Source: Aphrophora alni | Taxonomy: Eukaryota; Arthropoda; Insecta; Hemiptera; Aphrophoridae | NCBI GenBank assembly: GCA_963513935.1 | Contig: OY740768.1 | Location: 20,583,177 to 20,647,176 of the forward strand | Direction: 5' to 3' | Length of the DNA stretch: 64,000 bases | In this document: piece by piece, positions 1-15,330 of the stretch | Numbering within the stretch: position 1 is the first letter of the stretch | Layout: each line of letters opens with the position of its first letter | The notes under the pieces: generated by a model | Databases searched by the model: none | Seen by the model: the letters and a program-made list of their open reading frames with translations, nothing else | What the model was told of the DNA's origin: nothing | Position numbers and translations under genes: made by a program

Positions 1-3000
1 TTTTAAAGTGGTTTTTAAAAAGTGCTCCTAGAGAAAAAACTAAGTTTCAAACATATTTGAAGTGTTTAAATAGCCCTTACATGTTTCAATAAATCTAAAA
101 AATATCAACTCATATATTGTAAATGTAATTAAATATTAGAAATTAAAGTTATTTTGTTTGTTTTAGAAACGGATCAAGTACCCTGTCAATTAAAATTTCG
201 TCATTAATATTTCTAATGGAATTAAACACATTTACTTAACAGTTTTATGATGAATTATTTTGACAACATAAAGTAATAAAATCTCAGTTTTACCCCTAGT
301 GCCTAAACGTATGTCTTTACAAAAGCCTACTTAATCTCGCAAGCCATTATACATATATAAAAAAGAAAAAGTATGACAAGAATGTTATTATTTGATTGTT
401 TTATTTAATTAGTAATAAGCATAATCTAATTTTATTTATTTATTACTTCTAATATTTTAACTTTGTTTATTTCTTCCTAATTTCCAATAATATTATCTAT
501 CTCAATTTTACAAAATGTGTCTATTTATAATATAAAAATAGGTTTTTTACAATTTTTGTTACTATAAAAATGGTTTTCATCTAATAGGCAGGATTTTGAA
601 ATGAAGTATAAACTAGACATAAAAATGGATTTTTTTTAAGAGAAATAAACGAAAATAAGTTTTTAATTTGAAGAAAAATACAAGAACTTTATACATTCAC
701 AAAGTTTACACGTTTTATTCTATTAATTATTTAATCTGAGTTTTATTTAACTGCTTTTAATTTCACAGTGCTAATAATTTTGTTTTTATATGTAATGTAT
801 ATCATAACTCATAATCGAATCACAACAATAGGGTTATCATACCACCCGACGTCAGAAAATGGAATAATGAAATGTATTTTATTTAGGGCTTCGTCAGATA
901 CTAACAATGTAAATTTCAATAAACAGGAAATGAAACTTACAGTACATTAAACTTGCTATACGGAAGAATTATCAGTTTTATGAATATGTTTTTATAGGGG
1001 TTCAGTAAACAAGTTACTATTCTATTATTCTATAATTACAGATATTTGTTTTATTGTAATCTATATATTATTCTAAAAATACAGTTTTATAATAATGTTT
1101 GTGCTTTTTACTTATCACGTAGTTATTATTATATTGTTACATTTCATGTAGTGGATTAGTTTTTTATGCTTATTATTTTCATCTTTTTTGATATCTGCGT
1201 TTTATTGATTGATATTTATATTAATATTTTGCAGTATTTTACCTTGTAAAATTTGATTACGTGATATTTTGTGACCCGATAACATTTGCGTGTCTGTTAA
1301 GATTTTTTTCAAGTCTATATTTCTCTTGGTTTATTGCCAGTTCATTTTATAAGTTCTATACATATTTATTTTAAATAAGAAACTACGTTTACTCTAATCT
1401 ACATGTATGCTACTCTTGAGGTTCAGCGTCACAAAATTGTATGAACATGTAACTATTGAAGATGCTGAAAAGTTTCTTCTTCGGAATAAAATATTTCTTT
1501 TGACAAAGTTTATTTTTCACGATATTCTTCAAAACACATGAATATTTTCATCTCTTGGAATAGCTATCTCTATGGTAAATAATATATTTATGCAATAATA
1601 GTTGTAATTATAAAAACTACATAATAGCCATTTGGCTTCAATGTCATCAATTAAAAAAAAAAAGGATTGTGAACGTTATTATATTTTGTTTATAAAATTA
1701 TATATTTTTTCCATTATAAAGGCGAAATAATAATTGAAGCTCTGTTGGTCTAAGACATGTCAGCTATGAGATTAGTGTGTTCAACATACATCGACTCCAG
1801 TGTCTTTGATGAGCTATAAAAGGAATTAATATCTTAAGACATATTATGTGTTTTAATAGACAATTTTTGTAATGGTTAATTAGGTTTTTAAATAAGGAGT
1901 TTAAATTGTAATTACATGCAAACAATAGGCTACACGTACAATTAATATGTAATTAGTCCTAGTGGCCTGAAAAATGACTTTATTTGTATTTTTGCTGACG
2001 AAAAAGGCTAAAAATAAATAGATTTATAAAATTTGTATTATTAACACAATAATAAATGGGTTATACATAATTTAAAAAATAATTTATCACAAAAATTACT
2101 TCTTAATATGAACAAGATAATTTAAATATGACGGCTATATACGAAACTAATGACCTCTGAACCGACCTTTTTGACAACAATTAACTGTGTGTATTATTGA
2201 CAACATATCATTTCTTAAGGGCAATTTTATTAACATTAATTACTCATTTATTGATTAATACGAATGCGTTTTGCGTTTATAATCAAATGAATAATAATGA
2301 TATCGCAGTATAAAATATACATGTGTGTGATATATATTTATGTGATAAGCATTACATATATTAAATGTGTTTTTTTGTAAATAAAGGTTTGCTTTAAAAT
2401 TAGGTGTATACAGATCGAGGCGTGAAGTAGAAGGAAACGCTTTAACATTTTATGTAAAGGAGTAACAATTGAAATCGATGTTTATAAGAATATATACAAA
2501 GTATTTTAAATATTCTAGAATGATTAGATTAGTGCATATTTCATAGTTCCGATTTTTATTGTTTCAAAGTGCAAAAAGTAAAGACAGCTGTCGTAGCGCC
2601 TTTAATATATTTATTCACATTATAAATAGTTTAATTACTGTATTATATCTAAACATAATGAAATATAATGGACTAAGAGTAAACTGAATAATAGGTAAAA
2701 ATAATTTATAATGAAAATGTCATATCTCAAAGCACTTACTTTGTATAAGGATAATAGCTCATTCCATAAAGGAATAAAATAACGTAGTATTACTTAATGT
2801 ACTTATACGCCAGCTTTCAGTAAAAAGTTTTACTGTTATTTTAATTCAATTTAATTATATAATTATGCATATGTTAAAAATTTCAACCAACGTAATATAA
2901 CAGAAAACTCTATATTCTACCAGTCAAAGTTCAACCGAGTTGTTAATATCCGTGTTGCATGCCTTTCACTGTAAACGATACTAAAATAGTAAACCAACAA

Positions 3001-5283
3001 GAACTTAAGTTTCATAGTAATTTAAACTTTCATAAACTGTGAAGCAAGGTCATATTGCTTGTGGAGAGTACATATTAAAACTATTAAGTGTAATAACTAC
3101 ATCAATAAAGCAAACAAATAAGGTGTTGGAACCAACGTACGAATATTTGATTTTTTATCATCCTTAGGTAACAAATTGATCCTGTAGACAAGCCCTGTGT
3201 AAAGTAATAATTTAAACATAATCTCAAAATTATCTAATAACAGCTTATCAGCTTACAACATAATATTACAACAGTTTAAATTATTGCTATAGTTTCTACA
3301 GAATATATTGATGTAGACTTACCGTTTAAAACATTTATTTTTTATCCCTCTTAGCTTAGGTTTATCCATTTTTTATTAGAAAATATACATGTTTCCGGCA
3401 ATATTTGAATATTAATGTAATAAACTTTGTGTTTTATCCATCTCAGTTTATTAAATGACGCAAAATATGTAAGTTTTTAATATACACTCTACAACTAAAT
3501 ACTTTAGATTATGAAATAATATACAATACTACTTTATTTTATATATCTAATGTAGATTGATCTTATAGCTATTATAATATAATTTTCTGAAGAAAATCTA
3601 AGTAGAAATGTGAATGAAAAATATGGTTTTTTAATTAATGAATACAAAATAGAAAATTCCAAATAATCTTTTTACTTCTCAAGTGTACTTATACCGTGTC
3701 GTCTGACTACAATTTGTAAGTTTTATAAAACATTTTAGTTATTTTTTACATTGTATGCTTTAAATATGTAGTAATGCAAACAGAAATTTTAGAAGTAAAA
3801 ATTATTAAAAACATTTTACTGATTGTACGGCATGAGGATTATTGTGATCATTTGAACTAAGATTGTTAATAATTTTAAGACAATAAGTAGGTAAATAACA
3901 AATAAACAAAAATGTGATGTATTTAAGTAAATTTTGACCATACCATATTTTTCAGATCCTCAGCATTAATTGTGTGGTGTGCAAACGGTTTAACCTAGTT
4001 TTGAATATTTGATTTTCTAATTATCATATACAGTATAGAATTTAAACATATATATTGTTTTTCATATTTAGACGTATGGAATTGGTATACATTGAGGAAG
4101 TGGCTACCTAAAATAATACACATCTGAAATATTGGATTTTACATTTATCTGCATTCTTAATATTAAAAAAAAGAAAAATAAACAAGTCACTGCTCCAGTT
4201 TGAAACTACAAGATATATGTATATTACAATAAATATTATACAAGGCTTTTCTATTTTCACAAATCCATCTATACTATTGTTTCAAAATACTTAGATATAA
4301 TATTTAAATTTGTTTAAATTGGAGTTTGGGTATTTGCAATATTTAAAAAAATTTATAATATTTTGTAAGGTTAATTCAAGCTTATAGCTGATTTGATCTT
4401 TATAGTCCCTTTATAAAAAATAACAAGATTTATTTAACGTGAGGCGGCTATTTCAAAATGGTTAGTTTTTAACTAACATAAAATGGTTAATTTTTCTAAT
4501 GACTTTTAAAATGAGATATAACTTTACCTCTGCTTATATTTAAAACTCTCTAAAAAGAGTCTCTTATCCCCCAAAATATGTCTCTTTGAAGACCTCAAAT
4601 TTTGAAAAAAAATTAATATTCCTTATGCAAATTAGCGAGATAAAACTTTACATCAAAAAACTAGTTTAAATCATTCCTGGTATATTCTAATATAAAGTCA
4701 CTTTAAGGTATACGAACATAATAATATAGTGATGAGGTAAAGAGTTGATTTGAAACACAAATTTTCTGGTTCTGAGTTTCTGTCTATACATAGAAATCAC
4801 AACTAACTAATCTCCATCACTTTATGAAAGTACAGAGAAAACGCTTGAGCAAAATGTTTGTAGATTTTTCCTGTCGCCTAAAATATTGTTTAAACTTAAC
4901 GAGCTTATGTTAGAGTAGAAAACACTGCACTGCATGCTAATTACAAGATATACCGACCGTAAAACCTAAAGTAGGGCATATGTCACCTAATTACTAACGT
5001 CATGAATTACAATAGAGTTTCTTGTTGAAGTTAATGATGATACTGTTTAATATTTAAGGAAGGTACTGATTATATAAATAATTGAAAATTTTAAACTTAT
5101 TTAAAACCTTCCCTAATAATATCGATGATAGGTAAGAGATAACAATCAGATGAATTATATAATTAGTTTATCACATTCAAAAGCAACGTAGCTTATTATA
5201 TTTGTTATGATAGAATTATATTTACATTTATAATGACTTTTGTATCAAAATGTTCTAATAAAAATCATTTATACTTTTTTACT
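1..5283. other. AT-rich non-coding DNA
   Basis: No supported gene. The longest open frame is about 60 codons, has no recognisable motif and fits chance in this base composition. I see no repeat with a clear second copy in the window. Confidence 0.6.

Positions 5284-5338
<55 letters not shown>
5284..5338. repeat. (TA)n microsatellite
   Basis: Uninterrupted TA dinucleotides read directly. A second TA array begins about 40 bp downstream. Confidence 0.95.
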
Positions 5339-5341
<3 letters not shown>

Positions 5342-5377
5342 TTATAACAGTTTTTTAAACAATTATTCCATCTTTAT

Positions 5378-5379
<2 letters not shown>

Positions 5380-5432
<53 letters not shown>
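5380..5432. repeat. (TA)n microsatellite
   Basis: Second TA array of the pair, grading into a short TACA run at its right end. Confidence 0.95.
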
Positions 5433-5435
<3 letters not shown>

Positions 5436-5436
<1 letters not shown>

Positions 5437-8400
5437 CATACATATGCAAGTCGCTTTGGTTTTAATTTTGTTTTAACTACAAACAGGAGTTTCGGTGATT
5501 AATTAAGCTGTGAAATTTAGATACATTTCCTTAGAATTAACCAGACTTTACCTATTGAATTAATGTGAAACAAATCTATAATACAATTAACGTTTCTCTA
5601 CTAATCACACCTAACCACATAGAACTGTTGAACTCTCTTCCTTAACAAATTGCGACTCACAGACTCAACGTTATTGTACAACCAAAATGGTTCGCGTATT
5701 TTGCAGATTATTTTACACTTGATCCCCTCATTTAATACCATACCTGTCCCACAAACACCAGGAGTAATTACAGTTTGTAAGTATTAGCAATTAACTGCAC
5801 TGTAATAATTGATCATCAACAATTTTGGTTACCATAAGAATATAAACACTGCATTTCTTCTATCATAGTAAGGCAAATAACATTTTGCTTGTTCATTTAT
5901 GATAATTTTCATATAGAAATTTTCAGCAACTATAGCTTTTAGCACCAATAAGTAAATTTTTCCTCAACGACAAAATTTCTACCTCGTTCTAAAGTCACTT
6001 AGATTAAAGTTACATTATTTTTAAATACATTGTTATATCAACTGTAATGAGCTACACTTGTAAAACAAAACCAATAACCAAACGAATTAAACCATAATTA
6101 AAAAACAACATTAATTGTGCAATATAAACTCAATACGACGTCTTTATCCTAATTTGTTACATTCACACAAATCTACTGACAGTGGATTGTGACTGGCAGA
6201 GCGAAATACTTACTCATATAAAAAGAGGAGGCAGCTTAATTAAAGAACCACATTTTACTATAGTAAACAAACTATAAAATTAATGTATTTTCGAGAACAT
6301 AGTATAAGCTGGTAAAACAGTAATTTTACTAAGATAAATATGAATACCTAGTGCGTAACGTGAAATATATAAATACCAACAAAAAGTAAATACAAATATA
6401 TTGATTTATTGGTTATTGGTTATGGTTAACCATGTTCCATTTATGGTTGTAAATAAACCTTACAAAATGCAAAAAGTTAAGGGTGTCTCTAAGACACCAT
6501 CTTTTCTCAGAATAGAAGCTGTAATATTGTTGACAATCTTCAAGGGTTTTGAACATCTCTCATGAAAAAATAATATAGAAAAAGTAAAAACCAAAGAATT
6601 AATAAATTTACAGTGAAAGCAAGTTTTAATATACGACATTTTATGTTATACCACAAATTATTTTTCAAACGACACATTCATGTTGAAGGCTTTTGGGAAC
6701 CACCTTTCGCCAAAGTATAAAAAAACGTTTTCCTGTGGATAACAAACTTAATTCCCCAAAAATATAGACATTAGAATTTGTTTTATTAGGTGAAAAGTAT
6801 CTGGTTCCTAGTTCAAATAGGAAACTAAAATTTGTCAGAACAAGTATAACCTAATATACATTTTTTTTAAATTACACATATTAAAACATTTTTAGATACT
6901 GTACTTAGAATATTTAATTTTGAATATTGATTTTGTGAGAGAAATTAGCCTTGTATAAGAAAAAACTACGGGTTTAATTCTTTCAAGATTTTTTTCAAGA
7001 CTTTTGCCAAAAGGATAAAGTATGTTTTACTTTAGTGAAAAGTAGTTTTACTTCTCAGTTCACTTTTCCCTTCTCACTTGCATAATTAATAAGTATTTGC
7101 ATACAATATTCACAACACAGGCGAAAACCCAGAGATAAATTTTCACAATACTACACAGTACTTAGGCGAAAAGAGCATAAGTTATCAGCTCTAGTAATAA
7201 ATAACAAGTACACGCTGCATTTGAGTACATTGTTTTCTCTGACTTGTAAGATAGTATATAAAATATTATTTGTATTCTTATTCTGACTATAAAATTTTTT
7301 AAATTTAGTATTGTCCTTGTACGTTATACAATGCCCTAATTAACTCTTAACTCTCCAAGGTTTTATCTCACGACTTTATATCCCTGCTTATTAGTTTCAT
7401 ATTATATTAAAAAGTGTATAATATCACGTTGTAGTATTTTCCCTCACTTTTTGTTTTTAACTTTCACTAATTTTGTTCGTATCTGTAATCTAGTCATTCA
7501 TTTCAATATTTCATTTGACATTTAGGTACTATGGTATTAGTTAAAATATATGCAATTTTGTAGGGTGAAAGTCTTCCAAATTCCAAAACCTATCGTCTAA
7601 CTTTCATCGGTCCTCTAGGCCTCTTCGTATATCGCTGTTGTTTATATTCATATAAAATATTTTAGAAGATTTGACAGGCAAAAACTCCTGTATAAACAAT
7701 CTCATCTCGTGTGTGCCAATAGGGCATCATTAACCTATTAAAAAATTCTCACACATTCTTGCTCATTTTGGAAACAAAATTTATTTGAAAATCATAATCA
7801 AATGTAATTGAATTTTATTTAATGATATTCATTGCTTATTTTAATTTTTGTATTATTATTTAAAAAATGTATTTTTATACATTTTTGTCACCTTAAATTT
7901 TTCACTAAAGTTTGATTCCAGTCTGAATAGCATTAATTATTAGGATTTTTAAAATTAAGAATTCTGTCCAGAGTTTTTTTAACACTAACGTTGAAAACAT
8001 CATTTCTTTTAATGATATCAACTAAAATGTCTGTTGGTAGCTTTTCGGAAAATTATTTGAAAAACATGTATTCGAAATGTTGAAGGGCAATTTGATTAGA
8101 ATACAATCTAATTAAGAGTGTAAAACTAAAAAAAAAAAAACTACAAAAAAAAATATCTATCCAAGGGTATTGATGAGTTTTGTACTTTGTTTTACAAATT
8201 AACAAATAATGATTGTGTGAAAAAATATAAAACTGTAAAAAATTTTGCTTTATAGTTTTATTGTTGTTTAAGTAAAGATTTTATTGCAAAATATATGGTC
8301 AAATTTCTAATTATAAATAATTTGAACTTTGATTTAATATTAAAGGTTTTTACTTTTAGCCGAATTTTTCTCAAAATAAACTTCTAGTGAGATTGCCGTC

Positions 8401-11400
8401 ATTTTAATTTTTTTTATATATTTATATATAAAACAAAATGACTTATAGCCGAAAAACGGAGATTTTCAAACCATCAAATTTTAATGATTTGTATCTTTAT
8501 TTTCACTTGAAGAGCTCTGAGAGCGCCGAGAGAACTTCGAGAATCAGTCTGTATATGTAATAAATTATTCGTACTGTTTTTATATCGTTAACCAAATTTT
8601 AATTTCATCTATAAAATTTTCTTGTTTGTATTTATTACCCACGTGTTTTGGTGGGATAAAATTATTGTAAATAAATAATTTTACATAATCAGTGAAAATG
8701 TATATTTAAAATTACCTTGTAGTTTTATATACTTTTTTAGCATTAATCCATTAGTAGTATATTACTAAATTTTATATAGGTGTGGAGTTTTAAAATTAAT
8801 TTTTGTAATTAGATAGACATCAAAGTTGTGGAGAAAACATTAATTAATTCCTTACGAATGTAATATTTTAGTGCGGAATTAACGTAAACATAAATAGTTT
8901 GGAATTAATTTCAAATTTAAAAAAATATATACATTAATTTAATAAACATACATTTACAGAAACTCATAGACCTAACTCATAGGCCAAACAGATTATATTT
9001 CGTATAAATTATAGTTTATTTATGAATAAAAGTAAATACTGTATATCTTTCGATTTGATCTGATATGAAAACGGGTTTGGTGTTGTAGAAAGATTAGTTG
9101 AAAGTGTGCCATAAAACAGTAAAATTAATAGTTTTAGCGTTGCTTCACAGAACCAATATTAATTTACTATTTGTATCGAAAAAATAAAATTTACAAATTG
9201 ATAAACTTATTTTAAGATTATATTACATTATTTACATCAATACAAACTAAGCAACGTTGCATCTCACCTGAATATGTTGATGTATTAAAAACATTCTTAA
9301 TGTTTATAGTTATTCTATACATTTTACTTTAAAATACTTTTGTATTTATTTAAAACATTTTTGACATGTTTACATTTTCACTAAATTAAAGATATATATG
9401 TGTATTTAATTTAGTAAAATATAAAATGGATAAGACCAGTAGGACCTCCTTTATCTCTATTAGTCTTCAAACATATGAAAGTCAATATTAACACGAAGTA
9501 GGAAGAATTATGACTTCCTTCTAGACGTAGTAAAGCCAAACATTCCGGTAACTTATTTCATTCTCCTCTAGCCGCTCTCCCTCCAACAATTGCACCAGGT
9601 GGTATGTATTTTTTAAGTAAATAATTACATATTGATATAATTGTTAAATTAAAATAATTATATTGACCATTTAATGTTTTTAATTTATCGTAAGCTCATA
9701 TTATTGTAATAATTTTCACAATTTATTATTTTAGTACTTATTTGAAATAAAGAATTTTTAATATCAATAATCTAAAAAAGATGTTGGTTTCAAAATCATT
9801 GTTGTGGAAAGGTATATGTTTTTCGTCATTTAGGGGCTGACATTTCAACAAATAATGTTTATTTCAAGTGAATATATTGTAATTTTCTTATCCCATTAAA
9901 TGATAATTTTCCTTTATATTTTTATAACCTTTGACTACAACAGTTTTTACTATATCATAACAATTAATTGCAAACTACTTATAATAAATATATAAATATA
10001 GTACAATCGATCAACAGAAAAAAAAATTACCTTAGAAGTCTGAAATAATTGTAAAGGATCTCATACCGTCATTAAGTATGGAAAAGGCAAAATAAAAATG
10101 TTTGGATCGTTTTATTCTAAATAAGTAATTGCAAAGTAATTATATGAAATAAATTAATATTTAGTTTATTGTTTTATAGGATTACCAAAACTTAAACAAA
10201 ATTAATTGTTGATAATAATAAAGTTAAAGTTTTATCTCATCTATTTTGATGACCAATCATTTGATGAGTTAACTATCATTAAACAATATACATGAAAGAT
10301 GTTATACAAATGGTAGTTAATTCTATTACGTGGAAATAATTCATCAATAGCTTCATTAATGTATTTTTAATGACGAGTTGTGGACGGAAATTCACACCGT
10401 AGAACCGCAGGACGTACAATTCAAGCCTCGTTAATTTGATTCATGATGATTGTTGTATTCGTCACAATAATTTATTGGAATGGACTAAATTTCCAGTCTG
10501 TGATTTGATAAAATGGAGACTAAATGAAGTTTATAGTTATTGTCGGAATGTACTCTAATTCGTTATATTGTTTGTATTGTTGGTATTTTTGGTTTCGTTA
10601 TACCAGCTTTGTTATCAATATGCATCACAGTGACCACAATAGTATGATTTACATATCAGGAGATTTAAAGTTTTCCAACCAGTAAACCATAACAACGAGA
10701 AATCCAATAAAAATGTTGAATATGTAAAAGAGTATATTATACAATGAATATACTGCGTTTTGTTAATTTGATCTTTGTATATTGAATAAAGGGTAATTCA
10801 AAATTACACGGACAATATTCCGATAGCTAATTTAAGAACTAAAAATAAGGAGAAAATTTTATATAATTGCTCCAAATTCAGGATATTATGTCACACCATT
10901 TCAGTTGTGATATATTCCATGCCTAGTGTCATATTACGGACGTATTGATATCATTGTTAGGCTGCGGTCATATGATTGTTAATGTCATATGCTATAGCAA
11001 TAGTACTCCCAACGATAAAATGAGAAGTATCAATATTTTGAAAGTACTTATTTTTTATTATTTTAATTTATTAAAATATGTCTAAAATTTCCTTAATTAA
11101 TTATTAAAACTTGTATTACGTAATATTTAATAATTTAACTGACCTTTCACTTGCTTCGTTCAGTTTGGTTTAGTTCAATTAAGATCCGGTAGAGGAATAA
11201 AGACATTTAGTCTTCTTTATTGGATCCTTTTGATTCGGTTAAGATCAGTTGTCCGATAAAATAACTGAACACTAGATTAGTCAGCGATGAAAATATTTAT
11301 TGTTCAAAATTGGTTGACTAAATAAAGCTTACAATTTGAGTATAAAAGAGTCATTGCGTTTCTTTTAATAAAAAAGGATTAATATATCTTCGTCTTCTAG

Positions 11401-14080
11401 TAATCGCTTTTTTTTTTAGTGTCAACAATTTCCTGTTGCAATTTAAAAACTGCTTACAGTTAATGATTTTATATTGAATAAATTTTCAATAATACACAAG
11501 ATGTTACGTAGATAAATGTAGTTGTGTAATCGCAAAAATATTTGATTTCTGTAAAAATCAGGAAGTCCGATTTTGGGCTCCGTGAAATAATCCTGATACA
11601 ATAAAGTCGTTTCAACAGAAAAAAATAAATATGGAACCATTATTGTATTGTATAAGTTTTATTATACCAACTCGTGAAAATAAAATATCTGGATGGGTAA
11701 TGTTTTGGAGAATTTTCAACAAATTTTGGGAATGTTGTACAGTAGTCTCATGTACAAGAACCACTTGAATATACAAATTAATGCCACTAATTTCTAACAA
11801 AAATGTCAGAATTAAAAAAAAAAAAAATGCGTACAGTAATAACGTAAAACAAAATCAGAATAATTTAAGATAATATTTTGAATAAACTAAACTTATCTAT
11901 TTATAAAAAATAATGTTTTTGAAAAGTTAAAAACTAAAATAAATTTTAAAATGAGATAAAAACATTAATTAATATTTTTAAGTATTTTGAAAGTTTAATT
12001 ATTAAAATACATTATATATTTTATTTTTATAATTTAATATATACGTTAAAATACAACAAATTAAAATAATAACCATTTTTTTTTAACAATAGTAATATAT
12101 ACAAATAGTAATACAATTTATAATAAGCAGGACAAATAGTAGCATAACTATGGTAGAACGCTTCAAAAAGTTTACATTTTCACAATTTGCATTAAGAAGA
12201 AATAATAATTATAAGTATGAGAATTATAAAATTATGTAAATGACATTTAGGTACAATTTTAAATACTCTGCTGTCAAAGACAATAATTTCTATAAGTACA
12301 ATGAGAGCACGCTTTAAGTTTGTTCGTTATACATGAAAAACAAAACAAAAACAAATAGTAAGGACACTTAGCTCGTAAGCTGACCTGATGTTTAAATAAC
12401 GCTTCTCGAAAATAGATAAAATCATTTTGAAAATTTACCCATTAAAATATTGATCTAAATTTCACGTTGAAGAAACAATGTTGGTTAGTGGGGGTTAAAT
12501 ATATGAATTTAAATATCTGATGTTCTTAAGTACCGATATATTTATATTATATACTCTATTACAGTTGTATTGTAATAAACTAAACAAAAAATGCCAATAT
12601 AAAAGCACACTGACTAAAGTCGTTGCTGTGGAAACACAATTAATTGTTATGAGATGCCTTTTCAAGAACACTTTTCATAAAGGCCTAATAAAATTGTCTT
12701 TTGATATTGTAAGGGGGTTGACATAATAAGGCATTTCCCTTCCCTTCAGAGTATCCAAAGCGCCTGTTCTCTCCTTTATTGCAATGAGAGACCATTATTA
12801 CCCAATTAAAGGAATTCACTGTACAGAAAAAGAAAGAACATTTACTTCTAAAACTGCTACAAGAGAAACCATTTTAAAAAAGAATTCAGTTGTCAAAAGT
12901 ATTGATTTTGTTAAATCCTGGATAATATATTTTAAAATTAATTTAAATTGCCTTTTTATTTATCTTCAAACCTCGTCTACTTGTTAGAAGATAAAATTTA
13001 ATTTAAAAAAATAAAATTATATATGAAATACCGAGTGATTCCGCCAAAGTTGTAATTAAGCCCTTGTTAAGAAAGGAGTAGGGCACACGGCTGGCTTTTA
13101 AGGTTTATTTAGTGTACTGATGTTGAGTAAGCGTACCCAATAAATTACATAAATAATAATTTATGATTGTTGTAGACATTTTTGACTCCTATGTACACTT
13201 GGGTGCATTAGGTGTGGTTCTCAGCGCTGTTTCCCACTCACACAGCTAAAGCGATTCTACTGTATAACCAATCCATAAATGTATATTGGATTGAAGTAGT
13301 AATTGGTTTAGTTATGGAGGAAAAGTAAATCTATTTAGGTAAGGATTGAAACTTACTACTTGACAAGTGCTGATTTAAAGCGCAAATATTTAAAACTAAT
13401 AACTGTAGATAAAATATAAGAGGCGTGGCAAGGCGTGTCCAGTCATTTGAATGGACGACATATATACAGTATCCAGTAATTGCTGATATCGTGTGGACAA
13501 AATTAAAACTATTTTAAAAATAAACGTCTCATTTAAAAGAGAAGAATATGGTCGACTAAAATGGATGGCGAGGAACGCATGTTTAAATGTGAATTTGTTG
13601 TTTCAGAGCGGATGCCATCCTCGAATTCTTTGGTTCACGAAATTTAATTTAAATTTAATAATTGTATATTGCTTTAAATTTTGTTATAGGTTGTGGTTTG
13701 GCTATTTAAAATACAATGTCACATTTTAATTGTAAAGTATTTATAAATGTGTTTCTATATTAAACTGCTGTTACATATTTGTCTTCTAAAATTTGGTTTG
13801 TCACTGTTGATTCATGTTTTGCCAATGCTCTTGATTCTATTATATTATTAACATGGAATTGTTTATACGATGGATGTCTAATATCTTACACACAAACATT
13901 GAACCACACGGATAAATCGTATCTATTGTAGGATGGTCCATTAGGCTATACAGGGAAAAAGTGGGAGTAGAATCTTTGTTTGTGTGTGAGTGAGAGAAAA
14001 GATATTATGTGATGGAGAGAGGGAGACTAAGAAAGTAGGAACAACGGGAAAAATGAAAAAAATAGACATAGGGAGAGGGT
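5436..14080. other. AT-rich non-coding DNA
   Basis: No supported gene over 8.6 kb. Open frames near 12.5-13.0 and 13.5 kb are short, lack recognisable domains and have no splice context. One less AT-rich patch at about 10371-10470 stands out by composition only. Confidence 0.55.
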
Positions 14081-14088
14081 GAGAGAGA

Positions 14089-14093
<5 letters not shown>

Positions 14094-14177
<84 letters not shown>
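14094..14177. repeat. (GA)n microsatellite
   Basis: About 42 GA units, preceded by interrupted GAGA sequence from about 14070 and followed by a G run near 14211-14220. Serine-leucine open frames on the minus strand here are products of the repeat and are not genes. Confidence 0.95.
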
Positions 14178-14178
<1 letters not shown>

Positions 14179-14912
14179 ATGGACGTAAAAAGTGCGTAAA
14201 ATTTGTCAATGGGGGGGGGGTCAAAATAGGTCAAAGAGAATAACTTTTGAGGAGAGGGTGTAAGATATTGGATAATTGGGTAATAAATTATTAATTTATA
14301 ATTTGTTGAGTTAATAACATATGTATATAAATATATCAATCAATGTTTGATAGTAACCTAAATCATGTTATTTTTGCTTTGTTAATATTTTTATTTCTAT
14401 TTTATAGCAGCATGGTTTTATAGTTCCTGTATTTAAAAATAATTGCAAAACATAATTTTGTAATTGTGGATATATATATATGTATTGCACTTGATTTTAA
14501 TAAAAACTTTGAAAATTTGTTTAATGTGTAATAACAAACTTTAAAGTTGTGAAGACTCTCATACAACGTTACATTACTTATATTTTGAAGGACATGTTAT
14601 TGGACCTAAAGTAGCTAGACTCAATAGATGTACCTAAAAGTTTTTATTTGAAGAGAATGGTTTTTAAAAACTCTATTTTCATCACTATAGTGATAACATT
14701 AAAGACATAATTTCCCTGAGTATTGAATTTATTTATAAATAAATGTATTAACAAACCCTATATAAATCTGATATTTATATGCATTTAACAGAATATCCGC
14801 CTTCAACATATAATGACGCAATGCGCATGACAGACCTTATTGAAGGCAGTATCTACAAGAAAAGCAGGCGCTTATATATTCACAGTTTGAAAATTTTCAT
14901 TGTGGTTGTTTA

Positions 14913-14918
<6 letters not shown>

Positions 14919-14981
<63 letters not shown>
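14919..14981. repeat. (TA)n microsatellite
   Basis: Uninterrupted TA array read directly. Confidence 0.95.
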
Positions 14982-14983
<2 letters not shown>

Positions 14984-15330
14984 CGACAGGATTAGTTAAA
15001 ATATATTTAAATATGGTTGTTACGCTATAATAATTTCCAGGAAAGTTGAAAATTATTTTTAACGTTTCAAGTACGAAATATACATAATTAAATTAAAAAT
15101 CGTCTGCATTTTGATGACGTGTACATACTGATATGAGTCGTTACGGACATTGCTACAAAAATAACTAAATGCATAATTCGCGTCCTACTCTCCGTTTCGC
15201 TTGCGAATTATCTGAGTATCGATTTTCAAAATTAAAACAACTCCCTACACACTTAGTAAATACCTGAAATGTTATTGATTGGGTTTCAGTTAGAATATAA
15301 TATAATACCAAACAATATAAAACGGATTAC

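Noticed and set aside
10938..10985. Similarity between about 10955 and about 34620 (TCATATGATTGTTAAT)
   Set aside because: A single shared 16-mer with weak flanking similarity in AT-rich DNA is too short to call a repeat.
13941..14339. 132-codon Ser-Leu open frame on the minus strand
   Set aside because: Made almost wholly by the GA microsatellite.
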